Positions 54,701 through 63,233 are shown, counted from the first letter of the stretch. The stretch: DNA of 64,000 nucleotides from Halomonas urumqiensis (GCF_003028575.1 NZ_PYUD01000001.1:1116001-1180000), one strand, 5' to 3'. Numbers and translations: made by a program. The notes: generated from the sequence alone by a model not told the origin.

Positions 54701-55845
54701 CGATTCCCGACTGGGTCGATGCCGCACTCGAGACTCTGGTGCCGGATGACGTGCCACTGACCGAGGCGCTCGGCGAATTCCTGCGTAAACGCACCGGGGC
54801 GCGGGTACACATCGATGATTGGCAACTGGATGCGCTGGAGCCGCACCTGGTCATGAACCTGCGTGTCGTCGACCATGACGGCAAGCCGCTCGGGCAAGGG
54901 CGGGATGCCCGGGCGCTTGAGCGGCGCTTCGAAGAGGCGGCCGGGCAGGGCGCTCGGGCGCTGGCCGACGAGGCCCGTCAGGCGGCACCGGTGAACGAAT
55001 TGCCCGAGACGCCGCTTCCGGAGTCGCGCGTCACCACCCAGGCCGGAATTCGTGTCGAGGCCTTCCCCGCCCTGGTGCCCGCGGGTGAGGAGTTCCGGGT
55101 GGAGCTGTTCGATCATCCCGACAAGGCGGCAGCGGCCCATGCGGAAGGCGTGGTGCGTCTGGCCATGCGTCGCCTGCCTGATCAGGTTCGGGCGATCGAG
55201 AAACTGCCTGGCCTGGCCACCTGCGCGTTGCTGTTCGCCAAGGTGGGCAGCAAGCGTCAGCTCAGTGATGACGTGGTCTCGGCGGTATTTCGCCAGGTGG
55301 TGGCAAGTGACCCCCTGCCACGTTCGAACCGTGAGCTTGAAGCGCGCCTTGCGCATACCCGCGAGCGATTGGTTACGCATGCCGAAGCGCTGGTGGTCAC
55401 TCTCGAGCAGGCGCTCAAGGGGCACCTGGCGGTGACCAAGGCGTTGAAGGGGAACCTGAACCTGGCGCTGGCGCTGGTATACAGTGACTTGAAGGCACAG
55501 ATGACACGCTTGGTGCACCCTGGTTTTGTCAACGAGGCCGGCGAATGGCTCGAGGAGTACCCGCGTTATATGGAAGGGGCATTGATTCGTCTCGAAAAGG
55601 CGCCACGTGAGCGAATGCGTGATCAAATGCACATGCAGGAAGTCCAAGCCTTCGAAGCTCGCCTGGCTGCGCGCCGTGAAACGCAGCGGCGGGGAGGAAT
55701 AGATGCCCCGGAGCTGCTGGAGTTTGGTTGGTGGATCGAAGAATTACGCGTCTCGCTCTTTGCCCAGCAACTGGGTACGCGAATGCCTGTTTCCGCCAAG
55801 CGCCTGGAGAAGCGGTGGGCAGATATCTCAGGGAGAAACGTATGA
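51754..55845 (+). CDS. hrpA: ATP-dependent RNA helicase HrpA
   Basis: A DEAH-box helicase of about 1,363 residues, close to E. coli HrpA (1,300). Visible are Walker A AGETGSGKTTQLPK, DEAHERSLNIDFLL, SATID, the motif VI QRMGRCGRV, the helicase-associated domains and the long C-terminal DUF3418 part. HrpA rescues stalled or collided ribosomes in E. coli. The start is uncertain: ATG 51754 directly abuts the fadD terminator, while GTG 51775 has GGAG 5 bases ahead and is a good alternative. The stop overlaps the ketoacyl synthase gene (ATGA, 55842-55845). Confidence 0.94.
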   Translation: MSATGVDVPDVSPATASHDASPSVLASRPPADVLAALRRELDGVMLRDRGVLEKRLRGLNRRLKEGKPVDRGLADVERAIAASCEQVANRRHRPVTLDYPASLPVVERREDILAALRDHQIVVVAGETGSGKTTQLPKLCLELGLGRRGLIGHTQPRRLAARSVAARLAEEMRVPLGDQVGYQVRFTDQTGDDTLVKLMTDGILLAETRHDPDLTRYEAIIIDEAHERSLNIDFLLGYLKRLTARRPDLKVLITSATIDVERFAEHFGQADDQGQHQPAPVVEVSGRTYPVEVHYRPLVRDAEDEEDRTLQEGILQAVEEIERIEREKGWLHGPRDVLVFLPGEREIRETADTLRRADLRGTEILPLYARLSNAEQNRVFASHTGRRIVLSTNVAETSLTVPGIRYVIDPGLVRISRYSYRAKIQRLPVEPISQASANQRMGRCGRVAEGVCIRLFDEDDFLARPAFTDPEIRRTNLASVILSMLSLLSLKPDDIERFPFVDPPDSRFISDGFRLLFELGAVDERNQLTATGRKLARLPIDPRLARMVLAGAEQGGLRDVLIVVSALAVQDPRDRPADKRQAADQAHRRWQDSESDFVSLVNLWYGFDAAREELSGNRLRRWCKEHYLNYLRLREWHDTFRQLRQLLRDMQIEVPAPAPRAPLTADDAQEGDKALAEKRRENAVQLHKALLPGLLSHLGLATENREYLGARNRKFFIHPGSGLAKKSPKWLMAFELIETSKLFARTVARIDPQWIEPVAGHLVKRSYSEPHWEMKRAQVVAREQVTLFGLPVVAGRRVHYGPIAPREARELFIRRALVEGEFKTRGEFFGHNRELIEEVEDLEDRVRKRDILVDEETLFAFYDERIPEHIHNGKGFEAWRKQAERDDPSILKFDRQALLAREAAEVTQAQYPDELVLGGVRYPLSYHFEPGAEDDGVTLTVPAAMLSQLPLAQLEWLVPGLLREKCIALMKSLPKSIRRQVVPIPDWVDAALETLVPDDVPLTEALGEFLRKRTGARVHIDDWQLDALEPHLVMNLRVVDHDGKPLGQGRDARALERRFEEAAGQGARALADEARQAAPVNELPETPLPESRVTTQAGIRVEAFPALVPAGEEFRVELFDHPDKAAAAHAEGVVRLAMRRLPDQVRAIEKLPGLATCALLFAKVGSKRQLSDDVVSAVFRQVVASDPLPRSNRELEARLAHTRERLVTHAEALVVTLEQALKGHLAVTKALKGNLNLALALVYSDLKAQMTRLVHPGFVNEAGEWLEEYPRYMEGALIRLEKAPRERMRDQMHMQEVQAFEARLAARRETQRRGGIDAPELLEFGWWIEELRVSLFAQQLGTRMPVSAKRLEKRWADISGRNV

Positions 55846-56981
55846 CCAAGGTGGTAATCAGCGGAACCGGTCTCTTTACGCCGGACCATGCCATCGACAA
55901 CGATGCCCTGGTGGCATCCTTCAATGCCTGGGTGGATGCCGAAAATAGCCGCAACGCCGCGGCCATCGAGGCCGGCGAGCGCGAGGCGCTGGCGCATTCG
56001 AGTACCGAGTTCATCGTCAAGGCGTCGGGTATTCACAGCCGCTACGTGCTGGATGCCGATGGCATTCTCGACCCCGAGCGCATGCGCCCGCGCCTGCGCG
56101 AGCGCGGCAACGACGAGCCATCGATCCAGTGCGAGATGGGCGGTATCGCGGCTCGCCAGGCGCTCGATGCGGCGGGCGTCAGCGCGGCCGACATCGATCT
56201 GGTGATTGTGGCATGTTCGAATCTCGAGCGTGCCTATCCGGCGGTGGCGGTGGAGCTTCAGCAGGCACTCGATGCCGGTGGCTACGCCTTCGACATGAAC
56301 GTAGCCTGCAGCTCGGCGACATTTGCCATCGAGACGGCCGCCAATGCGATACGTGCCGGGTCGGCCAGACGTGCCCTGGTGGTCAGTCCCGAGATCTGCT
56401 CGGCTCACCTCAATTTTCGGGATCGCGACAGCCATTTCATCTTCGGCGATGCGTGCACCGCCATTGTGCTTGAAGATGATGCGGTGGCAAGCGCCTCGCA
56501 GTGCTTCGAGGTCCTGGGTACGCGCCTGGTGACGCGCTTCTCGAATGCCATTCGCAACAATGCGGGATTTCTCAACCGCATCACCGACAGCGACCCAAGG
56601 GCGCTGGACAAGCTATTCGTTCAGGAGGGCAGGCGGGTGTTCAAGGAGGTCTGCCCAATGGTCGCGGCGTTGATCACCGGCCATCTGGAAAGCCTCGAAC
56701 TCGATGGCAGTGACCTCGCGCGATTGTGGTTGCACCAGGCCAACCGTCACATGAATGACCTGATCGCCCGCCGGGTGCTGGGGCATGCGCCCAGTGACAC
56801 CCAGGCACCGGTGATTCTCGACCGCTACGCCAACACCAGCTCGGCAGGCTCGATCATTGCCTTCCACTTGCACCGCCATGACCTGCGGGATGGCGAGCTC
56901 GGGGTAGTCTGCTCGTTCGGCGCGGGCTACAGTGCTGGCAGCGTGATCGTCAAGTGTGCAGATTCAGTCAGCAAGGCGTGA
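55842..56981 (+). CDS. FabH-like beta-ketoacyl-ACP synthase III
   Basis: A 379-residue condensing enzyme with the FabH triad Cys156 (MNVACSSATF), His298 (LWLHQANRH) and Asn331 (RYANTSSAGS). It is longer than standard FabH (about 317) because of an insertion near residues 25-100. A similar longer form in Pseudomonas (PA3286) condenses medium-chain acyl-CoA from beta-oxidation with malonyl-ACP; that role is possible here. GGGAG precedes ATG 55842, which overlaps the hrpA stop by four bases. Whether it is the only initiating synthase of the cell cannot be judged from this window. Confidence 0.88.
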   Translation: MTKVVISGTGLFTPDHAIDNDALVASFNAWVDAENSRNAAAIEAGEREALAHSSTEFIVKASGIHSRYVLDADGILDPERMRPRLRERGNDEPSIQCEMGGIAARQALDAAGVSAADIDLVIVACSNLERAYPAVAVELQQALDAGGYAFDMNVACSSATFAIETAANAIRAGSARRALVVSPEICSAHLNFRDRDSHFIFGDACTAIVLEDDAVASASQCFEVLGTRLVTRFSNAIRNNAGFLNRITDSDPRALDKLFVQEGRRVFKEVCPMVAALITGHLESLELDGSDLARLWLHQANRHMNDLIARRVLGHAPSDTQAPVILDRYANTSSAGSIIAFHLHRHDLRDGELGVVCSFGAGYSAGSVIVKCADSVSKA

Positions 56982-57034
56982 TGCCCCTGCGTTGTAGGAC
57001 AGCGACTGGCGCACAATACAGGCAAGGAGATCCC

Positions 57035-57838
57035 ATGACGATTCACGACAAGCAGTCCCGACACGTTAGCACTGGGCGCACATACGCACACGCCGGCCGC
57101 GCTTTGGCGGTGGCGCTGGCCATGTCGCTTGCCAGCGGCTGTGCCAGTACCTCAGAGGTGGATGAACGAAATCCGGATGACCCATGGGAAGGCTTCAACC
57201 GCAGTGTCTTCACCTTCAATGACGCCATCGATCGCGCCGTGCTAAAGCCGGTGTCGCGCGGTTACCGCGCGATCACCCCCCAGCCGGTGCAGACCGGGGT
57301 CGGCAATTTCTTCTCCAACCTCGGTGAAATCCGCACCGCGCTGAACAGCGTGCTGCAGGGCAAGCCGGGCAATGCCGGCATTGCGACATCACGTTTTCTG
57401 ATCAATTCAACTGTCGGTATCGGTGGTCTGTGGGACTTCGCCACGCATATGGAAATCACCGGGCGCGATGAGGATTTCGGCCAGACCCTCGGTGCCTGGG
57501 GGCTCGACTCAGGCCCTTACCTGGTGCTGCCACTGCTCGGGCCCAGTACGCTGCGCGACACCGCGGGCATGCCGGTGGACATGGTCACCTACCCGACCTA
57601 CTACATCGAGGATGATGCCGTGCGCTACAGTCTGACGGCATTGCGCATCATCGATGCCCGGGCGGGGCTGCTCGACCAGGAGGATATGATCCGCGGTGAT
57701 CGCTACAGCTTCATTCGCGATGCCTGGCTGCAACAGCGCCGCTTCGAAGTGAGTGACGGTGAAATGGGAGACGATCCCTTTGCCAGCGACGACTTCGAGT
57801 TCAGTGACGATGACTTCGATGACGCCTTCTCCGAGTGA
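57035..57838 (+). CDS. mlaA: MlaA (VacJ) outer-membrane lipoprotein
   Basis: A 267-residue lipoprotein. The lipobox LASGC ends the signal near residue 34, and the MlaA domain follows (DPWEGFNRSVFTFNDAIDRA, GRDEDFGQTLGAWGLDSGPY, LPLLGPSTLRD). It removes misplaced phospholipids from the outer leaflet of the outer membrane and passes them to MlaC. AAGGAG is 6 bases before ATG 57035. The C-terminus ends in a strongly acidic Asp/Phe tail. The stop overlaps a GTG of the PP2C gene. No mlaBCDEF genes are adjacent. Confidence 0.94.
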   Translation: MTIHDKQSRHVSTGRTYAHAGRALAVALAMSLASGCASTSEVDERNPDDPWEGFNRSVFTFNDAIDRAVLKPVSRGYRAITPQPVQTGVGNFFSNLGEIRTALNSVLQGKPGNAGIATSRFLINSTVGIGGLWDFATHMEITGRDEDFGQTLGAWGLDSGPYLVLPLLGPSTLRDTAGMPVDMVTYPTYYIEDDAVRYSLTALRIIDARAGLLDQEDMIRGDRYSFIRDAWLQQRRFEVSDGEMGDDPFASDDFEFSDDDFDDAFSE

Positions 57839-57849
57839 GGCTTGATGCC

Positions 57850-59064
57850 ATGGATCGTCCCAATCAGCTGATCGGTGTGATCGATGTACCAGGCAAGGCG
57901 CGTGATGACCTGGCCGAGGCGATTGCTCGAGATGGCCTGGCGGTCTATGCCACTGGCCATGCCGATGATCTGCCTGCCGGTACTGCGCTGGTGGTCGCCC
58001 ATGTACGTGCGGTGCCGAGGGATGACTGGGAAGGTTTGCAACGACGCCATCCGACCCTGGTGGTAAGCGATACTCGCGAAGATGACGACCTGCTCAGGGC
58101 AGTGGACGTGGGGCTTGTCGACTACATCATCGATCCTCTGCGTCATGGCCACCTGCTGCGGCGGATGATTGGCAAGGCGATTGAACTGAGCCGGCTCGAG
58201 GAAGAGCGCAAGGCGGATCGTGAGCGATTGGGGCAACTCAACACGCACCTCGAAGAGCTCAACGAGAGCCTTGAAACCCACCTGGCTCTGCTGCGCCTGG
58301 ATCAGCAGGCTGGTGGCCAGATTCAGCGCAAGTTGCTGCCGACCCGCCCGCAGACGGTAGGTGGGGTGAGTTGTGATTACTGGCTTGCGCCGTCTCTCTA
58401 CCTGTCCGGTGATTTCCTCGACTTTCAGCCCTTCGATGATCGCTATCTGCTGTTCTACTTCGCCGATGTCTCGGGGCACGGTGCCTCGTCGGCATTCGTC
58501 ACCGTGCTGCTCAAGTACCTCTCGAACCGCTGGCAGGCCGAGTGGGATGGCAAGCACCCGGAAGCTCTTGGGCCACGCTGGCTTGGCGAGCTGAACCGTG
58601 AACTGATGGAGACCGGTATCGGCAAGCACGCCACACTGTTCGTCGGGGTGATTGACCTCGAGCGCCGCTATCTGCACTATTCGCTGGGCGCTCAGCTCCC
58701 GATGCCGCTTCTGGTGGCTGATGGTGAAGTCATGACCCTGCCGGGAGTGGGCATGCCAGTCGGATTGTTTCCCGGGGCCGAATATCCGTCGTTCGGCTGT
58801 GAGCTGCCCGAGAACTTCCGCCTATGGCTGTGTTCGGATGGAATACTGGAATGCCTGCCGGGCGATACGCTCGACAAGCGGCTCAAGGAACTCGAGCAGC
58901 GGGTTAATGACAGCAAATCGCTGGATGACCTGCGGGAGAGCCTGTGTCTGGGCGATCTGCCCGACGACGATGAAGCCGTCGTGGAGGATGGGCCGGGGCA
59001 TGAAAAACTGCCCGACGACCTGACGATCATGATGTTGAGCGGATTTGGCAATGTTGATTCATGA
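57850..59064 (+). CDS. PP2C/SpoIIE-type phosphatase with degenerate receiver-like domain
   Basis: A 404-residue protein. Residues 5-110 have the shape of a response-regulator receiver, but the phosphoacceptor Asp is not found at the expected place (TALVVAHVRAV). A coiled-coil linker (112-160) leads to a SpoIIE-type phosphatase domain with metal ligands in LSGDFLDF (Asp188), YFADVSGHG (Asp206) and DDLTIMML near the end. It should dephosphorylate a Ser/Thr phosphoprotein, most simply the STAS protein encoded next. Start ATG 57850 is used; GTG 57835, overlapping the mlaA stop, is an alternative. The layout recalls HsbR-HsbA of Pseudomonas, but without the kinase domain. Confidence 0.85.
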   Translation: MDRPNQLIGVIDVPGKARDDLAEAIARDGLAVYATGHADDLPAGTALVVAHVRAVPRDDWEGLQRRHPTLVVSDTREDDDLLRAVDVGLVDYIIDPLRHGHLLRRMIGKAIELSRLEEERKADRERLGQLNTHLEELNESLETHLALLRLDQQAGGQIQRKLLPTRPQTVGGVSCDYWLAPSLYLSGDFLDFQPFDDRYLLFYFADVSGHGASSAFVTVLLKYLSNRWQAEWDGKHPEALGPRWLGELNRELMETGIGKHATLFVGVIDLERRYLHYSLGAQLPMPLLVADGEVMTLPGVGMPVGLFPGAEYPSFGCELPENFRLWLCSDGILECLPGDTLDKRLKELEQRVNDSKSLDDLRESLCLGDLPDDDEAVVEDGPGHEKLPDDLTIMMLSGFGNVDS

Positions 59065-59560
59065 AGGACGCATCAAGGCAGCGTATGACGCCGGTGTCTT
59101 CGTACTGAAACTCTACGGAGACGTGCGCCTTACCCTGTGTGCCACGCTGGACCGTCAGGCCCAGCAGCTGGCAGGCACCCCTGGTCTCACGTCGCTGATC
59201 ATCGATCTGCGCGACGCTACCAATGTGGATTCCACCGCGCTGGGTTTTCTTGCCAAGGTGGCCATGGCCGTACAGGGCAGGCTGGCCGAGCGGCCGACGA
59301 TCGTTGCCGATAACCCAGACATCCAGCGCATGCTCGATGTCATGGGGTTTTCCAGTTTCTTCACGTTGGTAGAGGCACCAATAACCGAAACGCAAGAGCT
59401 GGCCGATCTGCCCGAGGTTCCGTCAGATGTCGAGGAGACGCGTCATCGCATCCTCGAGGCGCACCGCATCCTGATGCGAATGAACGAGCACAACCGCGAG
59501 GAGTTCCAGCCGCTGGTGGAAATGCTCGAAGCGCAGGAAGCCGCCTCGCAGCGGGGCTGA
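59051..59560 (+). CDS. STAS-domain anti-sigma factor antagonist
   Basis: A 169-residue protein with a STAS domain (about 1-110). DATNVDSTALGFLAKV puts the probable phosphorylated Ser61 at the usual site after the Asp-Leu-Arg strand. The C-terminal 55 residues are charged and helical. It overlaps the PP2C phosphatase gene by 14 bases, implying coupled synthesis and a partner-switch module: phosphatase activates the antagonist, which releases a sigma factor or other target from its inhibitor. The target and kinase are not in this window. Confidence 0.88.
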   Translation: MLIHEGRIKAAYDAGVFVLKLYGDVRLTLCATLDRQAQQLAGTPGLTSLIIDLRDATNVDSTALGFLAKVAMAVQGRLAERPTIVADNPDIQRMLDVMGFSSFFTLVEAPITETQELADLPEVPSDVEETRHRILEAHRILMRMNEHNREEFQPLVEMLEAQEAASQRG

Positions 59561-59627
59561 TGACCACTAACCAGCGCGCGTTTCACTTATCACCCAGGTG
59601 ACATCGTGTCCGCGCACCGGATGCTTA

Positions 59628-60566
59628 TCACTCCTGACGAAGCTCCTTGAGCAGTGTTTCCAGTTTGCGCTGATCCGCCATGAACTTGCGAATGCCCTCG
59701 GCTAGCTTTTCGGTGGCCATGGCATCCTCGTTCATGTGCCAGCGGAAATCGGCTTCGTCCAATGGTTCAGGCGCCCGTGTCTCGGCGTCCTGTGCGGACA
59801 GGCGACGCGTCAGGGTGCCGTGTGTCTCGGCCAGTTCACCAAGCAGTGCGGGAGAAATGGTCAGACGGTCGCACCCGGCAAGTGACACGATTTCTCCCGA
59901 GTTGCGAAAGCTCGCCCCCATCACGATGGTATGGTAGCCATGGCCCTTGTAGTGCTCATAGATCTGCCTGACTGACCGCACGCCTGGATCGTTTTCTCCG
60001 CTGAAGTCGGCCTCCGGCTGCTGTGCCTTGTGCCAGTCGAGAATGCGCCCGACGAAGGGAGAAATCAGCGTCACGCCTGCATCGGCACATGCTTGGGCCT
60101 GGGCGAAGCTGAACAGCAGGGTGAGGTTGGTATGGATGCCTTCGCGCTCCAACTGGCGGGCGGCACGAATGCCCTCCCATGTGGACGCGACCTTGATCAG
60201 GATGCGCTCGGGGCCGACGCCATGGCGTCCATACCGCTCGATCAGCGAGTGAGCGCGGGCAAGCGTCGCCTCGGTGTCGAAGGAGAGCCGGGCGCTGACC
60301 TCAGTAGATACATAGCCAGGCACAAGGCCGCTGATTTCGCTGCCGATTTCCACGGCGACGGCATCAAGCGCATCGTCGATGTCGATGGCTTGACGGGCAA
60401 TCTCGCCGAGTCGCGCACGGCGCTCGCCTTGTTGCGCGGCCTGCAGGATCAGCGAGGGGTTGGTGGTGGCATCGGTCGGTTCAAAGCGGCGAATCGCCTC
60501 GATATCGCCGGTATCGGCCACCACGGTGGTCATTTGCTTGAGTTGTGAAAGCAGGTCGTCTGCCAT
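59628..60566 (-). CDS. tal: Transaldolase
   Basis: A 312-residue class 1 transaldolase of the pentose phosphate pathway, transferring dihydroxyacetone from sedoheptulose 7-phosphate to glyceraldehyde 3-phosphate. The Schiff-base Lys125 lies in [32 protein letters not shown] and [13 protein letters not shown] are family motifs. Length matches E. coli TalB (317). It stands alone, converging with the STAS gene and divergent from the efflux pump gene. Confidence 0.96.
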   Translation of the reverse strand: MADDLLSQLKQMTTVVADTGDIEAIRRFEPTDATTNPSLILQAAQQGERRARLGEIARQAIDIDDALDAVAVEIGSEISGLVPGYVSTEVSARLSFDTEATLARAHSLIERYGRHGVGPERILIKVASTWEGIRAARQLEREGIHTNLTLLFSFAQAQACADAGVTLISPFVGRILDWHKAQQPEADFSGENDPGVRSVRQIYEHYKGHGYHTIVMGASFRNSGEIVSLAGCDRLTISPALLGELAETHGTLTRRLSAQDAETRAPEPLDEADFRWHMNEDAMATEKLAEGIRKFMADQRKLETLLKELRQE

Positions 60567-60748
60567 GGGGCGGGGCTCCTAGCGTCTAGACGGGTCGTCT
60601 GGAGATGGTCATCTGGATGCTCACTTTACCAATCACGCCCCCAAGCGAACAGGCGTCGGCACCTAAGCGGCTATTGGGTTATAATTAGCGGCCTAGCGAA
60701 GATCCCTGGACCCCATGACGCTCAACGGGCCATGGAAAAGGAGTTTCC

Positions 60749-61930
60749 GTGACGCTCAATAGTCGACACCTCGCCCTGCTGGTTGCCGCCAATACGGCAC
60801 TTGCGCCGTTCGCCATTGATGCTTACCTGCCTGCGATGGCGGCATTGGCGGAATCGGTGGGGGCCAGTATCCACCATACCGAATTGTCACTGAGTGCCTT
60901 TCTTGCCGGCTTTGCTCTGGGTCAGTTGCTGTTTGGACCGCTTTCCGATCGGGTAGGGCGCAAGCCCGTGTTGCTGGGTGGCCTGGTCGCTTTCCTGTTA
61001 GCAAGTCTTGCGATCACCACCGTGGACAGTCTAACGGAGCTTCTCATCTGGCGTTTCTTGCAGGCACTGGGGGGAGGAGCCACGGTGGTCAACTCGGCGG
61101 CGATCGTGCGCGACTGCTTCAGCGGTCGAGAAGCCGCCAAGGTGATGTCGACCATGGTGATGATCATGCTGTTGGCGCCACTGGTGGCGCCGGTTGTCGG
61201 CAGTGGGTTGCTGTATCTTGCCGATTGGTGGCTGATATTTGTGTTTCTTGCCGCCTATGCGGCCTTCCTGTTGTGGTTGATGGGCACCAAGTTGCCCGAG
61301 ACGCGCAGCCGCGACTGGCCTTCGGCCTCGCCACGCCAGGTGCTGGTCAATTACCTTGGCATCCTCACCCACCGTGAGAGCATGGCGTATATCTGTGCCG
61401 CTGCGATGACATTCGCCGGGCTTTTCGCCTTCATCACCGCCTCGCCATTCGTGTATCTGGAGCACTTCGCGCTTTCGCCGGCCTACTATCCTTTGCTGTT
61501 CGGCGCCAACGTGATCACCATGGCGGCCTCGAACCGCCTGAATATCCGCCTGTTGCGCCATCGCACTCCGCAGCAGAACCTGCGGCTGGGGCTTGCCATT
61601 CAGCTGGCGGCGGCCGTGGGGCTTGTGTTGATGGTGGCCAGCGGTCTCGAATCCTTGTGGATCATGGTGCCACTGATCATGGTCTTTACCGGCACCATCG
61701 GCCTGGTGGCCCCCAACGCGATTACCTCGCTGCTGGAAAATTTCCAGCACATGAGCGCCACGGCGACTGCCTTGCAGGGCAGCATACAGTTCAGCTGCGG
61801 GGCGCTTGCCGGGGTACTGGTGGGTGCATTCGAGGTCGATAGCCTGTGGCCGATGGTGGCGACCATGCTGTGCGCCTCGTTGATCGGTAATCTCGGCATG
61901 CGCTGGCTATCACGGGGCGTTGCGAGTTAG
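60749..61930 (+). CDS. Bcr/CflA family drug efflux transporter (MFS)
   Basis: A 393-residue, 12-helix major facilitator. PFAIDAYLPAMAALAESV and the motif A stretch GQLLFGPLSDRVGRKPVLL are typical of Bcr/CflA drug-proton antiporters; RFLQALGGGATVVNSAAIVR is the motif C region. Start is GTG 60749, with AAAGGAG 6 bases ahead. A TATAAT at 60680-60685 with a weak -35 (TCGGCA, 18 bases away) is the probable promoter. Confidence 0.9.
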   Translation: MTLNSRHLALLVAANTALAPFAIDAYLPAMAALAESVGASIHHTELSLSAFLAGFALGQLLFGPLSDRVGRKPVLLGGLVAFLLASLAITTVDSLTELLIWRFLQALGGGATVVNSAAIVRDCFSGREAAKVMSTMVMIMLLAPLVAPVVGSGLLYLADWWLIFVFLAAYAAFLLWLMGTKLPETRSRDWPSASPRQVLVNYLGILTHRESMAYICAAAMTFAGLFAFITASPFVYLEHFALSPAYYPLLFGANVITMAASNRLNIRLLRHRTPQQNLRLGLAIQLAAAVGLVLMVASGLESLWIMVPLIMVFTGTIGLVAPNAITSLLENFQHMSATATALQGSIQFSCGALAGVLVGAFEVDSLWPMVATMLCASLIGNLGMRWLSRGVAS

Positions 61931-61976
61931 AGACGTCCTGTGCCCTGCGCCGCTCACGATTAACGCCTCACCAGCG

Positions 61977-62003
61977 CTCACGACTCACCCCTCACGACTC
62001 ACC
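61977..62003. repeat. Direct repeat CTCACGACTCACC upstream of pstS
   Basis: CTCACGACTCACC occurs at 61977-61989 and again at 61991-62003, a 14-base period, with a weaker copy (CTCACGATTAACGCCTCACC) at 61953-61972. A T6 run and the Pho box follow. The run may be a short expanded repeat or extra regulator contacts. Confidence 0.55.
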
Positions 62004-62018
62004 GTTTTTTCTCTCACC

Positions 62019-62036
62019 CTGTCATGAAGGTGTCAT
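62019..62036 (+). promoter_or_regulatory. Pho box upstream of pstS
   Basis: CTGTCAT (62019-62025), GAAG and GTGTCAT (62030-62036) are two direct repeats at an 11-base period, nearly identical to the E. coli PhoB consensus. It lies 63 bases before the pstS ATG. Phosphate starvation should thus induce pstS-pstC through PhoB. Confidence 0.88.
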
Positions 62037-62098
62037 CTGTCTGCGGCAATGTGTGCCATGCGAAGGCCAGACACCTTTCATTGACAGGAGTGACCCGC

Positions 62099-63127
62099 AT
62101 GAATCGCATCCTCAAGAGCCGTGCTTTCAAGACCAGTGTGATCGCCGCCGCCGTAATCGGCGTCGTGGGCGTTGCCCAGGCCCGTGATCAAATCCGTATC
62201 GTTGGCTCCAGCACGGTGTATCCGTTTGCCAGCTACGTGACCGAGGAGTTTGGTGCGGTGACCGAGTACCCGACACCGGTCATCGAGTCCACTGGTTCCG
62301 GTGGTGGTATTCGCCTGTTCTGCAATGGTGTGGGTGAGGGCACTCCGGATATTTCGAATGCATCGCGCCGCATCAAGGTCTCCGAGCTCGAGCGCTGCCT
62401 CGAGAATGGTGTCGACGACGTCACCGAGGTCAAGATCGGCTCCGATGGCATCGTGTTCGCACAGTCCAGCACCAACGAGGCCATCGAACTGACCCTCGAG
62501 CAGCTGTTCCTGGCCGTGGCCGCCCAGGTGCCGGTGGATGGCGAGCTGGTCGACAACCCCTATACCAACTGGAGCGAAATCGACTCGGCCCTGCCGGATC
62601 GTGACATCTCCATCTATGGCCCGCCCAGCACCTCCGGCACCCGTGACGCCTTCGAGGAGCTGGTGATGGAAACCGCCTCAGATGAGTTCGATGTCTACGG
62701 TGGTGAAGGCTACACCGATGTTCGCTCCGATGGTGTCTATATCGATGCCGGCGAGAACGACAACCTGATCGTTCAGCGCTTGAGCGAAGATACCGGTGCC
62801 TTCGGCATCTTTGGTTACTCGTTCCTGGCGGAGAATCCGGATGCGTTGATCGGTACCGCCATCAATGGTGTCGAGGCGGAGCCCGAGACCATCAGTTCAG
62901 GCGACTACCCGGTGGCCCGTTCGATGTTCTTCTATGTCAAGAACCAGCATGCCGAGGACGTGCCGCCGCTGTATGACTATGTCGACATGTTTGTCTCCGA
63001 GACCATGATCGGCGAGGGTGGTTACCTGGGTGATCTGGGCCTGATTCCGCTGCCGGAAGCCGAGCGCGAGCAGACTCGCCAGAAGGTCGCCGATCGTGCC
63101 CAGCTCCAGGTGTCGGACCTGAACTGA
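62099..63127 (+). CDS. pstS: Phosphate ABC transporter substrate-binding protein
   Basis: A 342-residue periplasmic protein with a signal peptide (to VAQA, about residue 28). RIVGSSTVYPF and STGSGGGIRLFC contain the Ser/Thr/Gly phosphate contacts, and PSTSGTRDAFEELV is the second phosphate-binding loop. ATG 62099 has AGGAG 7 bases ahead; the upstream ATG 62024 lies inside the Pho box and is rejected. It feeds phosphate to PstC/PstA. The mature protein is very acidic, as expected of a halophile's periplasm. Confidence 0.95.
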   Translation: MNRILKSRAFKTSVIAAAVIGVVGVAQARDQIRIVGSSTVYPFASYVTEEFGAVTEYPTPVIESTGSGGGIRLFCNGVGEGTPDISNASRRIKVSELERCLENGVDDVTEVKIGSDGIVFAQSSTNEAIELTLEQLFLAVAAQVPVDGELVDNPYTNWSEIDSALPDRDISIYGPPSTSGTRDAFEELVMETASDEFDVYGGEGYTDVRSDGVYIDAGENDNLIVQRLSEDTGAFGIFGYSFLAENPDALIGTAINGVEAEPETISSGDYPVARSMFFYVKNQHAEDVPPLYDYVDMFVSETMIGEGGYLGDLGLIPLPEAEREQTRQKVADRAQLQVSDLN

Positions 63128-63156
63128 GCATGACGCCGGGCAAGGATGCCTGAGCC

Positions 63157-63182
63157 GGCCGGCAACCGAAGGGTTGCCGGCC
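63157..63182. terminator. Stable hairpin between pstS and pstC
   Basis: GGCCGGCAACC (63157-63167), loop GAAG and GGTTGCCGGCC (63172-63182) form a perfect 11-pair stem without a T-run. Such intergenic hairpins protect the upstream mRNA end or attenuate, so that the binding protein is made in excess over the permease. Confidence 0.75.
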
Positions 63183-63233
63183 GTCGTACGTTACGACAGC
63201 CCGGCTGTCGCCGATATTCACCGAGAGAGTCCT

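Noticed and set aside
53824-55647. 607-codon open frame on the minus strand opposite hrpA
   Set aside because: Antisense shadow of the helicase coding sequence; no recognisable motifs and no ribosome site.
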